A stretch of 64,000 bases of DNA, from NCBI GenBank assembly GCA_019614645.1, contig JABWDB010000030.1, positions 3,720,001-3,784,000 of the forward strand, written 5' to 3'. This document shows positions 11,741-23,611 of this stretch, piece after piece (position 1 is the stretch's first letter; the number at the start of each line of letters is the position of its first letter). Source of the stretch: Stratiolaelaps scimitus (Eukaryota > Arthropoda > Arachnida > Mesostigmata > Laelapidae). Position numbers and translations under genes: made by a program. The notes beneath the pieces were generated by a model, which was not told the DNA's origin, made no database searches, and worked only from the letters and a program-made list of their open reading frames with translations.

Positions 11741-12629
11741 ATATAGGGCATGTCATTGGGTGATAGGGATAGATCCTGTATGATTTATGTCAAGTAGGAG
11801 ATCCGAGAGGAGTTTGGCTTGATTTTAGCCAGAGGTCCGAACTGATTAGGTAAGCCAAACAACGAGTTCTCCCTTCATCCTACCGTATTCATGATATAAA
11901 ACCTGGTTTTTACCTGGTTTTGACATGTTACTTTTGGACACGGTACGAAAAAACAGACCACACTACGTCTTTGGCTTGGCGAACTTGAAATATTGTAGAA
12001 TTTGCATTTCGTTTTGATTATTTAATTATAAATGTGGGGGATAATTGTACCCGTTGAACGTGTACATTGGTTCCTAATAAAATATTTAAAACAAGGTGGT
12101 CCCACTTCCCCAATCCTTAAGCGGGTGCCCAAAATGGAAAGTGCGTTGCCTCTTTGGATATCTAAAGAAAATCTTTGCATTCAAAATTTAGTTGCGCGTG
12201 ATTCACCTGCAGCGGACGATAATCTCCTTTCTCCAAATATCTATGGAAAGTTTAAGGATTTTACCCGTGGCCCTGGCAGTCTCTCGAAGGCCACAGGTTC
12301 GAAGTAGCACTCACTAATTAGTGAGGCGTATTCTCTGTTCTTAGCAATATAGAGAAGCTCGATTAATTCCCAAACGTAAACCTGCTGCAAGGTCATCACG
12401 TATAGTTCTCATATAGGAGGAAGGAACGAGGCCTAGTGAGGGCCTTCAACCTGATTCGTTTCTCTTTGCTCGAACCCTCATCAAGGAGAGACTGTTGAAT
12501 AGATTCATGAAAAAGCTGCATCCTTTTGTGTTGAATCCCCAGATCTTCCAACGGTATCATATTAAGTAGTTAAGCTTTGCATTAACTTTATCCCTAGTTG
12601 ATGTAAAATGCTTCTAAGTATCTTCAGGT
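11741..12629. other. Unassigned region between two LINE relics
   Basis: Holds a 91-codon open frame at 12032-12307 (plus) with no recognisable similarity. The segment next to 12630 may carry further decayed 3' sequence of the following LINE. Confidence 0.35.
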
Positions 12630-13470
12630 ACTAGTTTCTTGTCCAGATAAGAAATCGAATACGTTGACATGATGACACTGGGTCTAGCCAAGGAGGCTGC
12701 TTCTGCTGTCAAACTAAGTCCACCCATCCCAGTAGGAAAGAATGCTTAGTTTTGCACTATTGGAGAAAGTTGAATATTTAACAAACAGGCCAAAAAATCC
12801 GTAAATTGAACATTGAATAAGTCCAGTAGATCACGTTCATCTGACATATTACAGCCTCTAAGCAAGTGTATAATTCTTCCAACAGACAATGAACTCCCCA
12901 CTGAACACAGACCTCTGTGTGCTCCTAATAAGGGCAACATTTCTAGTATAACCCAAAAATGTTCACACTGTGATCTTGACGTGGTCGAAATCTGTCAGAA
13001 AGTAAGGGACATCAAGTAGTTCGAGGTTGTCTCATCCGACTCCTTTGCATATAGCAAGTATGTTGCGAACTGCTTGTACTAATGTGGATCCGGTAGAAAG
13101 GTCTGCAGTGAAAGTCAAGACTTCACTTTTGGCTAGATTTATAAATAGGTCAGATTGAGGCCAAGACTTTCCTAACATCCAAAAAACAAAACTATCTAAC
13201 ATCTCCACCTAAGATGCTGTTGTTCAGGTAGCAAAGGTTTAAAGGAGATAAAAAAGAGTCAACCAACTTCTTTAAAGCTAGGCTGAATAAGGCGGGGCCA
13301 AACGATCACCCTGTTGAATATAAGCTGGAGAGGATAACATATTTTCATTGTAATCTAACAGAGGAGGTTCTTGATATGTTTGGTCGGATTAATGAAAATG
13401 AATGCTTGAACTACATATTAATGGTGAATGATGGGGTACTACGAATTGCAGCTTCCATATCACCTAGGGT
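12630..13470 (-). mobile_element. LINE fragment 3, reverse transcriptase palm and C-terminal region of a second family
   Basis: On the minus strand around 13400-13200 the frames read YIQQGD, then FGPALFSLALKKLVDSFLSP and LCYLNNSILGGDV. The last block corresponds to the catalytic YxDD box of reverse transcriptase with both aspartates changed to asparagine. Further on come LINLAKSEVLTF (about 13150), CSVGSSLSVGRIIHLLRGC (about 12880) and LPTGMGGLSLTAEAASLA (about 12730). The order palm, thumb and the LP-x-GMGGL block fits a non-LTR reverse transcriptase. Several stops and frameshifts show that it is dead. The family differs from that of the fragments at 0.4 and 10.3 kb. Confidence 0.8.
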
Positions 13471-14423
13471 TCCAAAGCCAAGCTAATGCGGTCCCAAGAA
13501 TGTGGTAATTTTCCTTCCAAACTATATATAATAGTAATCTTCTATCAGGTAACTTCAGCTGTGATTCTACGTAATGTTGAGGAACACACGATCGGCCATA
13601 ACGAATTGTTATTTCTACGAAAGGCAAAGAGCCGGGCATTAAGCAAATTAGGTTTTTACTTCAGGCTGTACGGAATCCCATAGTATAATAACAATAACTG
13701 TGGCTCGTGCAGTTCCTAGCTTTGTCGCAAGGCCACCAAAGACGTTGAGAATATTATTCATAGACAGACTCTTCATAAGTCCTGATATGAACATATCTAG
13801 ATTCCAACCAAGGTACAATGTATTTTCGAGCTTAAGCGCTTTACCGGAGCCATCGGAGAGTTTCGTAACAATCTCAAGCTAGGTTCCCTACGAGTGCGGA
13901 CAACGCCATTTTTGAGAGACAACCGCATGCTAATTGTTTGTTCGCTACCTTTTGATACAGGTCGATTTTCAGGCGCTTACTTACTGACTTGATGTCCCGA
14001 TTCAGTCGTCTTTTTCTGTTGGCGAGCAGCGTTCTCCTTCAGCAGATGCATCGAAATCGGCCCGTAGCAACCTCAAGACAGCCGATTCCAAGAGTCTTCG
14101 TAAAACCATTTTTATTGTAAATCATTGTAAACTCTTTTCAGTAGAAGAGTCCAACTATATGTAAACGTGATCGTTCAAGTGCAACATATTCGTTCAGTGA
14201 GCTTTTTCAGCGTCTATTCTGGGTTATTTGACCAAAATGCAATGCAGAGTCGCCTTTGTAAGAACAGTTTTACAACGCGTTATCATCAACTAGCAATCGC
14301 GGGGCCCGTCTGCGGGAAAAACTGCTGGTCTCCCCAAATTGTGCCAACAGAATACATTTGTTAAGACTGCTTTAGAGAGAACATAGCAATTATAAATTCT
14401 ATGCGGGAGGTGATCTGACGTTT
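13471..14423. other. No recognised gene
   Basis: May contain more of the decayed LINE upstream of its reverse transcriptase palm, but no frame is recognisable. Short open frames here have no conserved motif. Confidence 0.35.
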
Positions 14424-14534
14424 GTAAGTAATGGTTGTGTTTGTACACCATATGTTTGTACACATGGATGTACACAACCATTACTTACATATGTTTGTAC
14501 ACCATATGTAAGTAATGGTTGTGTTTGTACACCA
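14424..14534. repeat. Nested direct and inverted repeat cluster
   Basis: The unit GTAAGTAATGGTTGTGTTTG followed by TACACCATATG occurs at 14424-14453, its inverted form (GTACACAACCATTACTTACA) at 14470-14489, and the direct form again from 14507 to 14534. The whole can fold as alternative hairpins. No coding content. Confidence 0.85.
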
Positions 14535-16036
14535 TTTGATCTTGTACAGTAGTAACATAATTATAGGTGCAATAATTCAATATGGTATAATATTAAATGA
14601 GTTTATTAATTAGTTGAACAATGTGTAAATATACAATAATTGGAGACAGAGTGTCAGGCCGAGGTCGACATGTTCCCATGGGAGGCGATACCATTGCCTC
14701 TCTGCAATCCAATATTCTGTAGTATTGGATTATCATACTATATTGAATTGTGTTGTATGATTTGGACACCATAATTGAATTTTCTATTGTCAGTGCACAA
14801 ATGATCAATGATGCTAAAGGTGTCAACTTATTTCAAAAATAGTTCATTTTCCTATATTGGAAATACCGCTTACAAAATTTATACTTATCGTACACAGTAG
14901 CTTTCATCCCAAAAATGTTTTTCGAGCGAGGTGACAACTCGCACGATAGCGATTCTTAAAGGTTTCAGTATGGAATCACGTGAGCACAACAATCGACAAT
15001 CTGAGCAATTTGAATTGACCAGAAAAAAGTGCGAATTATATGTCGTTGCCTCTTAAACTGAAGGCAGCACGAACTGAATCGAAGTGGCACTAATGGGCTT
15101 GCGATTAGATTTCAGGCATTGGTCATTGAGATGTGCGAAACCTATTGGCTAACTATGTAGTATTATTAAAGCAAACCCATAGTAATTATTATATTTGCCC
15201 TTGTCAGGTCGTAAAGCCTATGTCATTTGAAATGTTTCATGCTTTCTTATTCAATAGAATGTCAGCAGTGCATCTGTGAATTAATTAGTATAAGAAATTT
15301 TAGATGTGTATCAATTCTCTTAATTTTGCCCTGGACAACGATCGCAAGTAATACTGGCTGCACTATAATAATACTATATAATATATTAAAGTGACGGATC
15401 GAATATCACCGTACACTCTAATAATGGAGACGAATCGCCGTGCGGATCTGATCACGAGATTGAGGACAATAGCCTTCTCTACGATAACATATAAATATGA
15501 TAATATCCACTAATTATGTGGACAGCCCTGTTTCGGATAATATAACTACTCTTTGCGGAGCTGTGGATCTATTTCAAGATGTAGAACACTCAGACGTAAT
15601 CGAGGGCAACTTTTATGCCGATCTTTATCGGTAGGCATTCCGATCCGCAATATGCTAAACAATACGTAAAACAGTGTTTTTACATAATTATCAAATAATC
15701 ATCGAGAGTTAATTCTAATTGCTTGCACTGATCATTGAGACCGTCATCACTTGATCGCGCAAAAATATAGAAGCTACTGTGTCTGTTTCTGTTAAAACAT
15801 TATTATTATTAATTATCTAAATCGTTGAGGTGGTACCAATATAAAAGCCTAATCGTTCACCAAATGGATAAATCCACGGGTTTTGCTGCTCTGTGTCGAG
15901 TGTTGCCTAAATTGTTTAAATTAGACATTGGTCAAGGCAATAGACTACTCGAATAAGTAGTATATGATAATAATAGTTATTACCATATTATTGTCTGGGA
16001 TAATTAATCCAACTAGTAGATGGACTAGTATATATA
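14535..16036. other. AT-rich intergenic sequence
   Basis: No coding frame or element recognised. The right end is an AT-rich tract with TATATA that served as the insertion target of the following transposon. Confidence 0.4.
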
Positions 16037-16131
16037 CAGTGGTGTGCATAAGCTTAACGCACCCCTATATTTCAACAAATCGTTACAAAGAATACACATT
16101 TGAGGCATTTATTCTGTATCAGATTAATGTA
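16037..16131 (+). repeat. Left terminal inverted repeat of the Tc1-type element
   Basis: Pairs with 17167-17261. Shared core includes CAACAAATCGTTACAAAGAA and TACACATTTGAGGCATTTAT. Confidence 0.92.
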
Positions 16132-16152
16132 TGGTACTAATAAGTCTAAAGG

Positions 16153-16895
16153 ATGTCCACAAAGGGTCAGCCAGCGAACTGCCATGCATATTTGTCGATT
16201 GGCCTCGAATTCGACCGACGAAGTTGTGAAACAATCAGACAAGAGTTCAACCTTCAGGTTCATAGATCAACAGTTTTAAGGACAATTAAGCGTTATCCAC
16301 ATATCATACGGGCGCAAATGAAAACAAGACCGCGTCTTCAACGACGCCACATGACTGCCCGACTAAACTTCGCCCCTAACAATATGGCCAAATTGGTGAG
16401 TATTGGGGCAACGTTCTTTAAATAGTATGCTGAGGGTGCACATATATCTAAAATGTACTATGTTGTTTCAGGTCGTCTTCAGCGACGAGAAGAAGTTAAA
16501 TTTAGATGGGCTAGACGGATTTAACGGTTATTAGCATGATGTACGTAAGAAGTCGCGGTACTTCTTGAAGCGCATTTTCGGCGGAGCGTGTTTTATGGTT
16601 TGGAGAGCTTGGCAAACTCCTATTCGCTTTCATCTCATCTCGAATGAAGGAGGAGGGACTATCAACAGATGTTGACCAACAACCTACTACCGTTTAGGAG
16701 CAGACTGCCAATTGTTTTCCAACACGATTACGCTTCAACTCACGTCAGTGCTAGTACACGTGCGTGGTTAGGACGGCATGACATTGAAACCCTAGAGTGG
16801 CCAGCATGTTCTCCTGGCCTCAACCCGATGGGGAACCTCTGGGGCATTCTTTTCCGACGAGTATATGCGTCGAATCGACAGTATAATCCGTGGAA
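16153..16895 (+). pseudogene. Tc1-type transposase (DD34E family), intron-like interruption and disabled
   Basis: The N-terminal helix-turn-helix part reads RRSCETIRQEFNLQVHRSTV and RTIKRYPHIIRA. At 16396-16471 a 76-bp segment begins GTGAGT and ends TTTCAG. Removing it joins NNMAKL in frame to VVFSDEKKLNLDGLDGF, the first catalytic-Asp motif. Next comes FGGACFMVWRAW. Defects: TAG at 16532-16534 where the family has Trp (YYWHD), a frameshift near 16660-16670, and then FQHDYASTHVS with the second Asp. The final motif is SPGLNPMGNLWGIL, where the family has SPDLNPMENLWG, so the catalytic Glu is Gly. The element cannot encode an active enzyme. Confidence 0.85.
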
Positions 16896-17166
16896 GCACT
16901 AAAAGAGGCGTTGTTGGAGGCCTGGGGAGGTCCTGCTAAATCTCGTTGATAATATGCTAAACCGAGTCTTTGACGTTATAATTAGCAAGGGCGGGGCCAC
17001 ACGGTACTGATTAGCACAAGAAAACGAGAATTAATTCAACGAGAACACTCGATAACTGAGGGTGCGTTATCATTTTGTTCAACCGAAATAGGACACATTT
17101 TGTTGTAGCAGGCTACATGCGACGTTATATGCACTGTTCTTTGTGGCGTGTATGTTATTTGACGCG

Positions 17167-17261
17167 TACATTAATCTGATGCAGAATAAATGCCTCAAAT
17201 GTGTATTCTTTGTAACGATTTGTTGAAATATGGGGGTGAGTTAAATTTATGCACACCACTG
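17167..17261 (-). repeat. Right terminal inverted repeat of the Tc1-type element
   Basis: Inverse of 16037-16131, differing at a handful of bases, including in the segment just inside the tip (AAATTTAACTCACCCCC versus AGCTTAACGCACCCCT). Confidence 0.92.
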
Positions 17262-17339
17262 TATATATATATATATATACATGCTATAATAATCAAGAAA
17301 TCGTCTGTGTCTTAAGTCGCCTCATAGCTCGATATACAA

Positions 17340-17342
<3 letters not shown>

Positions 17343-17384
<42 letters not shown>

Positions 17385-17422
17385 ACACTATATATATATA
17401 TATATATATATATAGTGTTGTA
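17343..17422. repeat. AT microsatellite ending in a perfect palindrome
   Basis: A TA tract (17343-17382) followed by TACAACAC(TA)nGTGTTGTA at 17381-17422, which is its own reverse complement over 42 bases and could extrude as a cruciform. Confidence 0.85.
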
Positions 17423-20099
17423 TAACCTACCTTTACCAATACTGGCCACTTCCCCTTTACCGTTAAGAAAAAAATACCAAATTAACAATAATTAACAAAG
17501 GCAATGTATTATGAATACGAATTCAGCCCATGTTAATGCAACGCAATGGCTACGGATTTTCGATTTTTAAACGCTTTTCTGGGAGAACATTGTGAAGATT
17601 GTCGATGCCATTTTGAGCAGCATTCCCTTCCCCAAGCATGGACAAAATCTCGATGTAATCTGTTGGAATCTGACAGAGCAAATTAATCGTTTCAGAATGA
17701 ATGAAAGGACACACACTTTTCACCTGGGTCAACCACTACAGTGACTCCGCATCAAAGGGATGTTCAAATGTACGGGCTGGTCATAGTTCATACTCATCCG
17801 CCAACGCGGAACAGCGACTATTCATGACTTGTTGTACAGACCAGCCGTGTCTTCAGATTAAGGCTATACGTCTCTGTGGCTGGGTAGTGAATTTTTCTCA
17901 CAAATGTTGCGCCGTTAAGGGATGTGTCCTTCAAAACGTTAACTATTATTAATGGCCTCATGACGCCGTGGACAATCTAGAGAAATAGATAAATACATAT
18001 TATACATAGTTACAATTGATTGCAATGCATATACAGTTTTATTTGGAGGCTGACTAGTCCCGTCATAACTGACAACCCGCTTTTGTGGACTTCGCAAAAC
18101 CATTTCCGGGTAATCTGTGAAGCGGACAGTATAGTCAGATTCAGTCGGCTAATAGTAAAAAGTACCGATCAAGCAGTTTCAGAGTGAAATTATGGTTATG
18201 AAATAAATGAAACACTGGACCTGCTTGTCCAACAGGTTCTTTATCTGGCCCTTTATCTAGACGACGGAGCTATTGTATACAATGTACAGCTCGATGGCAA
18301 CTTTCAACTGGGGGAATCCGCTGCTTTACAGATTGTACAACTTTCCATATCATTATATATGTGCCCACTCTCGACTGCCATTTAAGTGCAAATGCGGCAA
18401 GTGTTTAAGCTTTCGATGCCGGAGTGAAACTGGAGCCGAAAACAAACATTAACTATCCTAAATCTCCATTTACGTGGAGTTGCGGCTGTCACTTCCAAAT
18501 GTTGAACCAGTGCTATTGCTTCTCAATCGTAAGCGAATAATCGAAATTATTGAGTCACCTATTAATTTTCGAGCAAGTTTTAAATATGGCGACACAAATT
18601 CCGTTAGGAATTCACCTCTCCGGTAGGGTAACTGCATTCGTAACAAGCCTTATGCCTGTCGTCCTAACTTTATTCAACGTTTACACTTCTGTTTTATATA
18701 TATTTCTATAGTACCGTCGACTTTCTTGAGCCCATCTTAGAAACACAGACTGGTAAATCTTGTTGTCTCCGATGGAACATCCGGGGCACGCACATTTATT
18801 AATTCATGTATACACACAATGGCTTATCCCAATTGGTAGAGCAACCCACATGGGTCGACTTACTCCTTGATTTCCTGCTGACAACTGATCCAGCCATCAT
18901 AAACAAACTGATTGTTAGAATACCGCCCATAAGGGCTGATCACATGCGTCTCCAGTTTCAGACTTGTATTGTATTCTTGTAAAACCAATGCCCAGAGTAA
19001 CTGGTAACCTAGATAATGTGCAGGAGTGTTCAGTATTTTGAATATCTGAGCTATATCTATTGCCATTGAATCGAATGCCTACTTCTGACCTGGCCATGGC
19101 TTTCTAAGATACAGAACTGTGCACTACTCTGGTGTACCTTCAAAAAATGCTCGAATTGTTAAAAATATAGGAATCGCTGATTGTTTTTTATAGTTCGGTA
19201 ATCAGACGTTTAACTTTTTAGCTTCATTTCCGTACGTAACAAATACTCTCAGCTAATTATTCTTATTAATATTCTCTTATTGTAGACTCATCATCAGACA
19301 CTAACCTGTTTTAAAAGATATAGCAAGATTCTTACACAACGTCCTACATAGGAACGAAATCGCACTACAGCTCCGTCGTCAGCGACCACTTCATGGGCGA
19401 AGTCGAATTACGCTCGTGAATGAGTGCTCCGGCAACCCGAGAGGAGTCTGACCCGTACCAAACTTGTATCAGAATAAACTCTAGCAAATGGCAGAAACAT
19501 CTGAGGTTGCATTTCGGGAAATTTGTAGAATACACCAACAATGAATATTTTGCACGCTCCACTATGCTGAGTCATGTGATGTTATGCAATAGACCTTCGT
19601 CCGCGGCTGAAAAACGGCCCAGTTCCTACTTCATCAGACACTTTTCATTATTTTGCCATACGACCACATTACTACTCGAAATGTCAGAAGGTAGGATTCC
19701 ACACGCCCTGAGGCCGTGGGGAGAGGATTTCACCCTGCAACCTGCTACATACCCCACTACCGGATTACTAATCCGTACGGTATCTAAAGAAAGTATTCGA
19801 GTTCCTACGAACGGAACAGTTGTACGAACTGCTTAGATCTAAACTGTTAGCTTAGTAGAGAAAATACAATGGAGCTATTAACAGCGTAAGTGTTAAGTGT
19901 ACCCTAAACATGGAGCATGTGCTGCACTTATTAATTGAATGATGTGTACGGTTGTAATTGGGCCCCAGCTCTTCGTTCTTATCGCCTTAATCTCTCTCTC
20001 TCTTTAATAATCCTCTTTGATCTATTAATAGAATAGCTTAATCTATTTACGGGGTGAGGGAAGCTCTATCAAAGAAGTTCATCCTGTGGTATTTATTAG
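17423..20099. other. No recognised gene; several short ORFs
   Basis: The longest open frame here (19420-19836, plus, 138 codons) starts MSAPATREESDPYQ and has no motif that I recognise. It is longer than most chance frames in this AT-rich DNA but shows no homology cue or splice context. CT-rich 19991-20003. Confidence 0.35.
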
Positions 20100-21502
20100 T
20101 AGTGATGGTAGTGGTTAGTGGCGTCTATACGCCTCTGCAGCCAGAGAAGTGGCAGTAGCCGTCTTAGTAGTAGCAGTAGTTTTTGTAGTATAATAGCTAA
20201 TATCAAGGTATCCATCCTATCTAACAGCTTTATGGTCGCCCTACCGATTCACTACGAGCGCTCGAGGAGTGTAACGACGAGGCACGCGTCGCGGCTGGGT
20301 GAGCTACCAAAGGAAGGAGCCCCAGCTCTTGGCGCCGCCCATTGGACACTGACTACAAGGTCTCGAGATCGTGTGAGCGAGTATCAGCTAAACAGCAACA
20401 GCAACAGCAGCAGCAGCGACTGGAGGGTAATGAATGATAGAACGAGCAACGGCCATGTGCTCAGTCGTTGCTAGTGCATGAATTTAGGAATAGTTTCAGA
20501 GTTTGTCCCGTTACCTTCGGAGTCAGCTAGATAGATATATACCTTAGCCGTATGTGATGATAATGCACACGTATGTGGATCAATTTCTACTAGCTAACTC
20601 AACTGTCAGTTTTGCTGCAGAGATATCATATCTATCTGGTCTGCAGTTCGATTCAATTCGGTGCAGACCTGTACACGTGGAACTATAATTCAATATAGTA
20701 AGCTAACATAATATGCGCGCATTTTCGAATACGGGTTGTATGTCTAGCCTGTTTTTAGTAAGTGGAACTTACTAAACACCACTCTGAGTGAAACTATTCT
20801 CTCTCTCTCTTTCTCTCTCTCTGTCTCTGTCAGCGTCTTTATTTATTTATAGCGTTTATTGGAATCTTCGTATTGGCGCATGGATTTGGCCGCATGAGTG
20901 TCGTCTTTTTTCCTTTGTCCCTGTTCTGGCTCGTGCCACCCGCGTCCGTCAGATGGCGCTCGGGGCGAGCGTGATCGGCGCATGGAGGCGAGGGTCCTGT
21001 TGCTGATGGACCACGAATCCCTTCCCTACAACATATGTGTGCTGCGTGCATTGTGATCCTTTGTATTCTACTAGTAGAGTATTAGTAGCAGTCTATTATT
21101 ATTAATATAGTGATGATGGTGATGATGATAGTTGTACGCAGCACTAGCAGGAGCCCTTAGTGGCGAGTTAACAACGAACACCGACGAACATGACGATCGT
21201 TTACATTCGATCTGCTCGGACCCTCTCACCCAAAGGCTCTGCGCGAATGGAAACGTCGCTGTAGTAGATAGTAGCCAGCTAACCGGGTAGATAGAGAGAT
21301 CTCTGTTCGCCTCAGCAGTTGAGAGAAAGGGTGTCCCAAGCAGTATGCAAATAAAGATACGACCATCTCGTCAAACTCCCCGAGGTTAGTTGCTGCTGCT
21401 GCTGCTGCTACGCCACGACCGCCACCATCACCACCGTCGCCAGCACCACCAGCAGCGCCGGTGTTCCCCTATCCGGCAGCTACTCTATACATTCATATAC
21501 AC

Positions 21503-21650
21503 AAACACAAACACACACACATACACACACACGCACCCAGGCACACACATCCACTCTCACAGGCACCAGTACAGAGATCTTCATTCTGCTGTCTGCCTCT
21601 CTTTACTATGTGTATATGTGTGTGTCGGTGTGTGTGTGTGTGTGTGTATA
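21503..21650. repeat. CA/TG dinucleotide-rich tracts
   Basis: Imperfect (CA)n over about 21503-21552 and (TG)n over about 21609-21648, complementary in sequence and able to pair with each other. Confidence 0.8.
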
Positions 21651-22510
21651 GCGGTAGAACGCAGCGAGAGCGACTGTCCCGTCCGTGTGCTCGATTGATG
21701 CTGGTCTGTTGTACAGCCACACAGCAACCGTGCCGCCGCCACACGGCCACCACCACCATCACCAGCAGCAGCAGCAGCGACGGCAACGGTGGTAGCAGCA
21801 TCTGTAGCGCCACCAGCGCCACAGCAACAGTGAATATTTGTTATATAGTGAAGTGAGGTGAATAGCGGCAGTGAACAGGGGAGCGGTTGTAATACTCGTA
21901 GTGATCGAGGTGGCGCTGCTGGTGGTGGTGCTTGGTGTTAGCCAGCGGCAAGGCGGTACACGGCGGTCGAGCGCGACGAGCAGCAGCAGCAGCACCAGTC
22001 AAAGAAGAAGTTCTAGTGACGGTGATTGTGCGGCTGTTGTTCATGCTGGTGACGGTGGTACTGCTACTGTGATCATAGTGGTGGTGGTGATGGTGGTGAT
22101 GGTGGTGCTATAGTGAAGTCGAGCCCGGGAAGAACACACAGCAGAAGAGGAAAAAGAAAGCTACGAAAGACGACGACGACGAAAAAGACGAAGAAAAAAA
22201 CAACGAGGTTGCAAAAAAAAGAACGAGAAGACGAGCCAGAATTAGAACACAATAATAACAGAAGGAGAGAAAACGGCTCGCTCAAACCATTTTATCCATC
22301 CATTCATCGCAAGGAAGACACCGATGTGGCGCAGCGTACAGCTGCTCACCGAGAGTCGAGTACAAGTATTTAGTGGTGTACAGATACATACATGCACACA
22401 CATATATCATTCATAGTGGTAGTTTGCAGTGGTGCGAGTAACTTAAGCACGGTGAAAGGTGCTGTCTGCTAAGCAGCACAACAGTTCTTGTTTTTGAAGT
22501 CGCCGTTCAT

Positions 22511-22530
22511 CCGTCCGTCCGTCCGTCCGT
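22511..22530. repeat. (CCGT)5 tandem repeat
   Basis: Five exact units, GC-rich in contrast to the surroundings. Confidence 0.9.
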
Positions 22531-23342
22531 CGTCGTCAGATAGTCAGAAAACGGCTACAAATCGACAGAGATCGGGCAGCACAGAAACAGCAGAAGTTGC
22601 AGAAACGCCAACGGAGGAGGTAATAACGATCGAGAAATCCACATTGCATTGAGTGATTTCGTTGTCGTTATCATCGTGCGCAACTTTACCACCTTGTGTG
22701 TGAGCGCCTCTGTGTCTCTCGTATGTTCGATCAGGGTCTATGAGCTTGTGGGTGTGTGGATGTGTATTAATTCCATCATCTCGTGCTTCCACTGGTGCCG
22801 AGGCAGCTCCTGACGGACGAAGGGATATTTCTCGACAGGGTCGTCATCATCGTCATCAGCCGTCCTTATGACGGCTGGTCGCAGCTAGAGAGAAGTTTCG
22901 CGTCGTTGAGTAAAGAGTTCATATCGTATTTGAGCTCGTGAACAAGTTTAGCCTGTAGTAAGGTCATTTCATACTGTAACAACTATACTACGTGAGACAG
23001 CTAGACAACGCCGAGTTGATGCGTTTGTTGTGAGAAACGCCTTTCACGTTGAGCTGTCACGATAGAGGAGAGTGTGAGGATGTGAACCGAGGAGCTCGGT
23101 TGAAGGTTTCAGTGTCAGAGGTTGTGCGTCCCTCTGTTCAAGTGATGTGAACACAACTTAACCATCAGCTTCAAGTTCTATCTTGGAACAAACATCAACA
23201 AGACTGCTCACGTTCGTTTTTCGTGGTATACATATGATATAGTGGCGAGACCCCGATGGATAAACTGTGACAATATCGAACGAGACAGTGAGAGAGCGAG
23301 AGAGAGATGATCATCCAGTAGCATAATGAATGGATAACTTCA

Positions 23343-23611
23343 GGTGAAGAAGCAGTGCTTCAGCAGAGCGCACGGTCGCTTAAGCTTCGTTTTCTGTGGG
23401 AGGCATAACCAAAGAAAAGAAGAGACGATTGAAGAAAACAACTATTCACGTAAAAAAAAAACTGCAACGAACAATTACGAGAGACATGTAGCGAGGAGAT
23501 ACATTGGGCGAACGTCACATTGGCGAGCGTCAACCCATGATCTGCCTATTCGATGTTCGAATGTTCTTGGCCACAAGTGCAAGCAGCAATTGCGCTCACA
23601 GATGCGAACTG
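23343..23611 (+). other. Candidate 5' exon with good splice signals
   Basis: Preceded by CTTCAG and followed by ACTG|GTAAGT. One frame is open throughout (starting KKQCFSRAHGRLSF) but it is basic and low in conserved features, so a non-coding 5' UTR exon is as likely. No known protein recognised. Confidence 0.25.

Larger units (their letters stand above)
16037..17261 (+). mobile_element. Tc1-type DNA transposon, full length, inactive
   Basis: A 1225-bp element with inverted terminal repeats of about 95 bp: 16037-16131 starts CAGTGGTGTGCATAAGCTTA, and 17167-17261 is its near-perfect inverse. TA flanks both ends, the expected target-site duplication. The interior carries one transposase reading on the plus strand with a nonsense codon, a frameshift and a changed catalytic residue. 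The TIRs are about 90% identical, so the insertion is moderately old. Confidence 0.93.
20100..23611 (+). promoter_or_regulatory. GC-richer, repeat-dense block: candidate promoter and 5' UTR region
   Basis: Compared with its flanks this block is richer in G and C and dense in short tandem motifs: CAG at 20394-20416, CT at 20796-20822, CA and TG at 21500-21650, CAG/CCA at 21740-21790, GTG at 22080-22110, CCGT at 22511-22530. Such sequence is common around promoters and 5' UTRs of long arthropod genes. It ends in a possible exon (23343-23611) with AG before it and G|GTAAGT after it. On the plus strand the next supported exons are those of the RhoGEF gene at 52.8 kb. I infer, without proof, that this could be one of its transcription starts. 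The numerous reading frames in both directions are low-complexity and not supported as proteins. Confidence 0.35.

Noticed and set aside
18818..18880. tRNA-like stretch with AATTGGTAGAGC and a hairpin CCCACATGGG
   Set aside because: It resembles a D-arm and anticodon arm, but no acceptor stem or GGTTCGA T-loop follows at the right distance.
21390..22373. Several overlapping frames on both strands in the 21-22 kb block
   Set aside because: All are translations of CAG, CA, GTG and AAG repeats. Frames open on both strands at once follow from the simple sequence.
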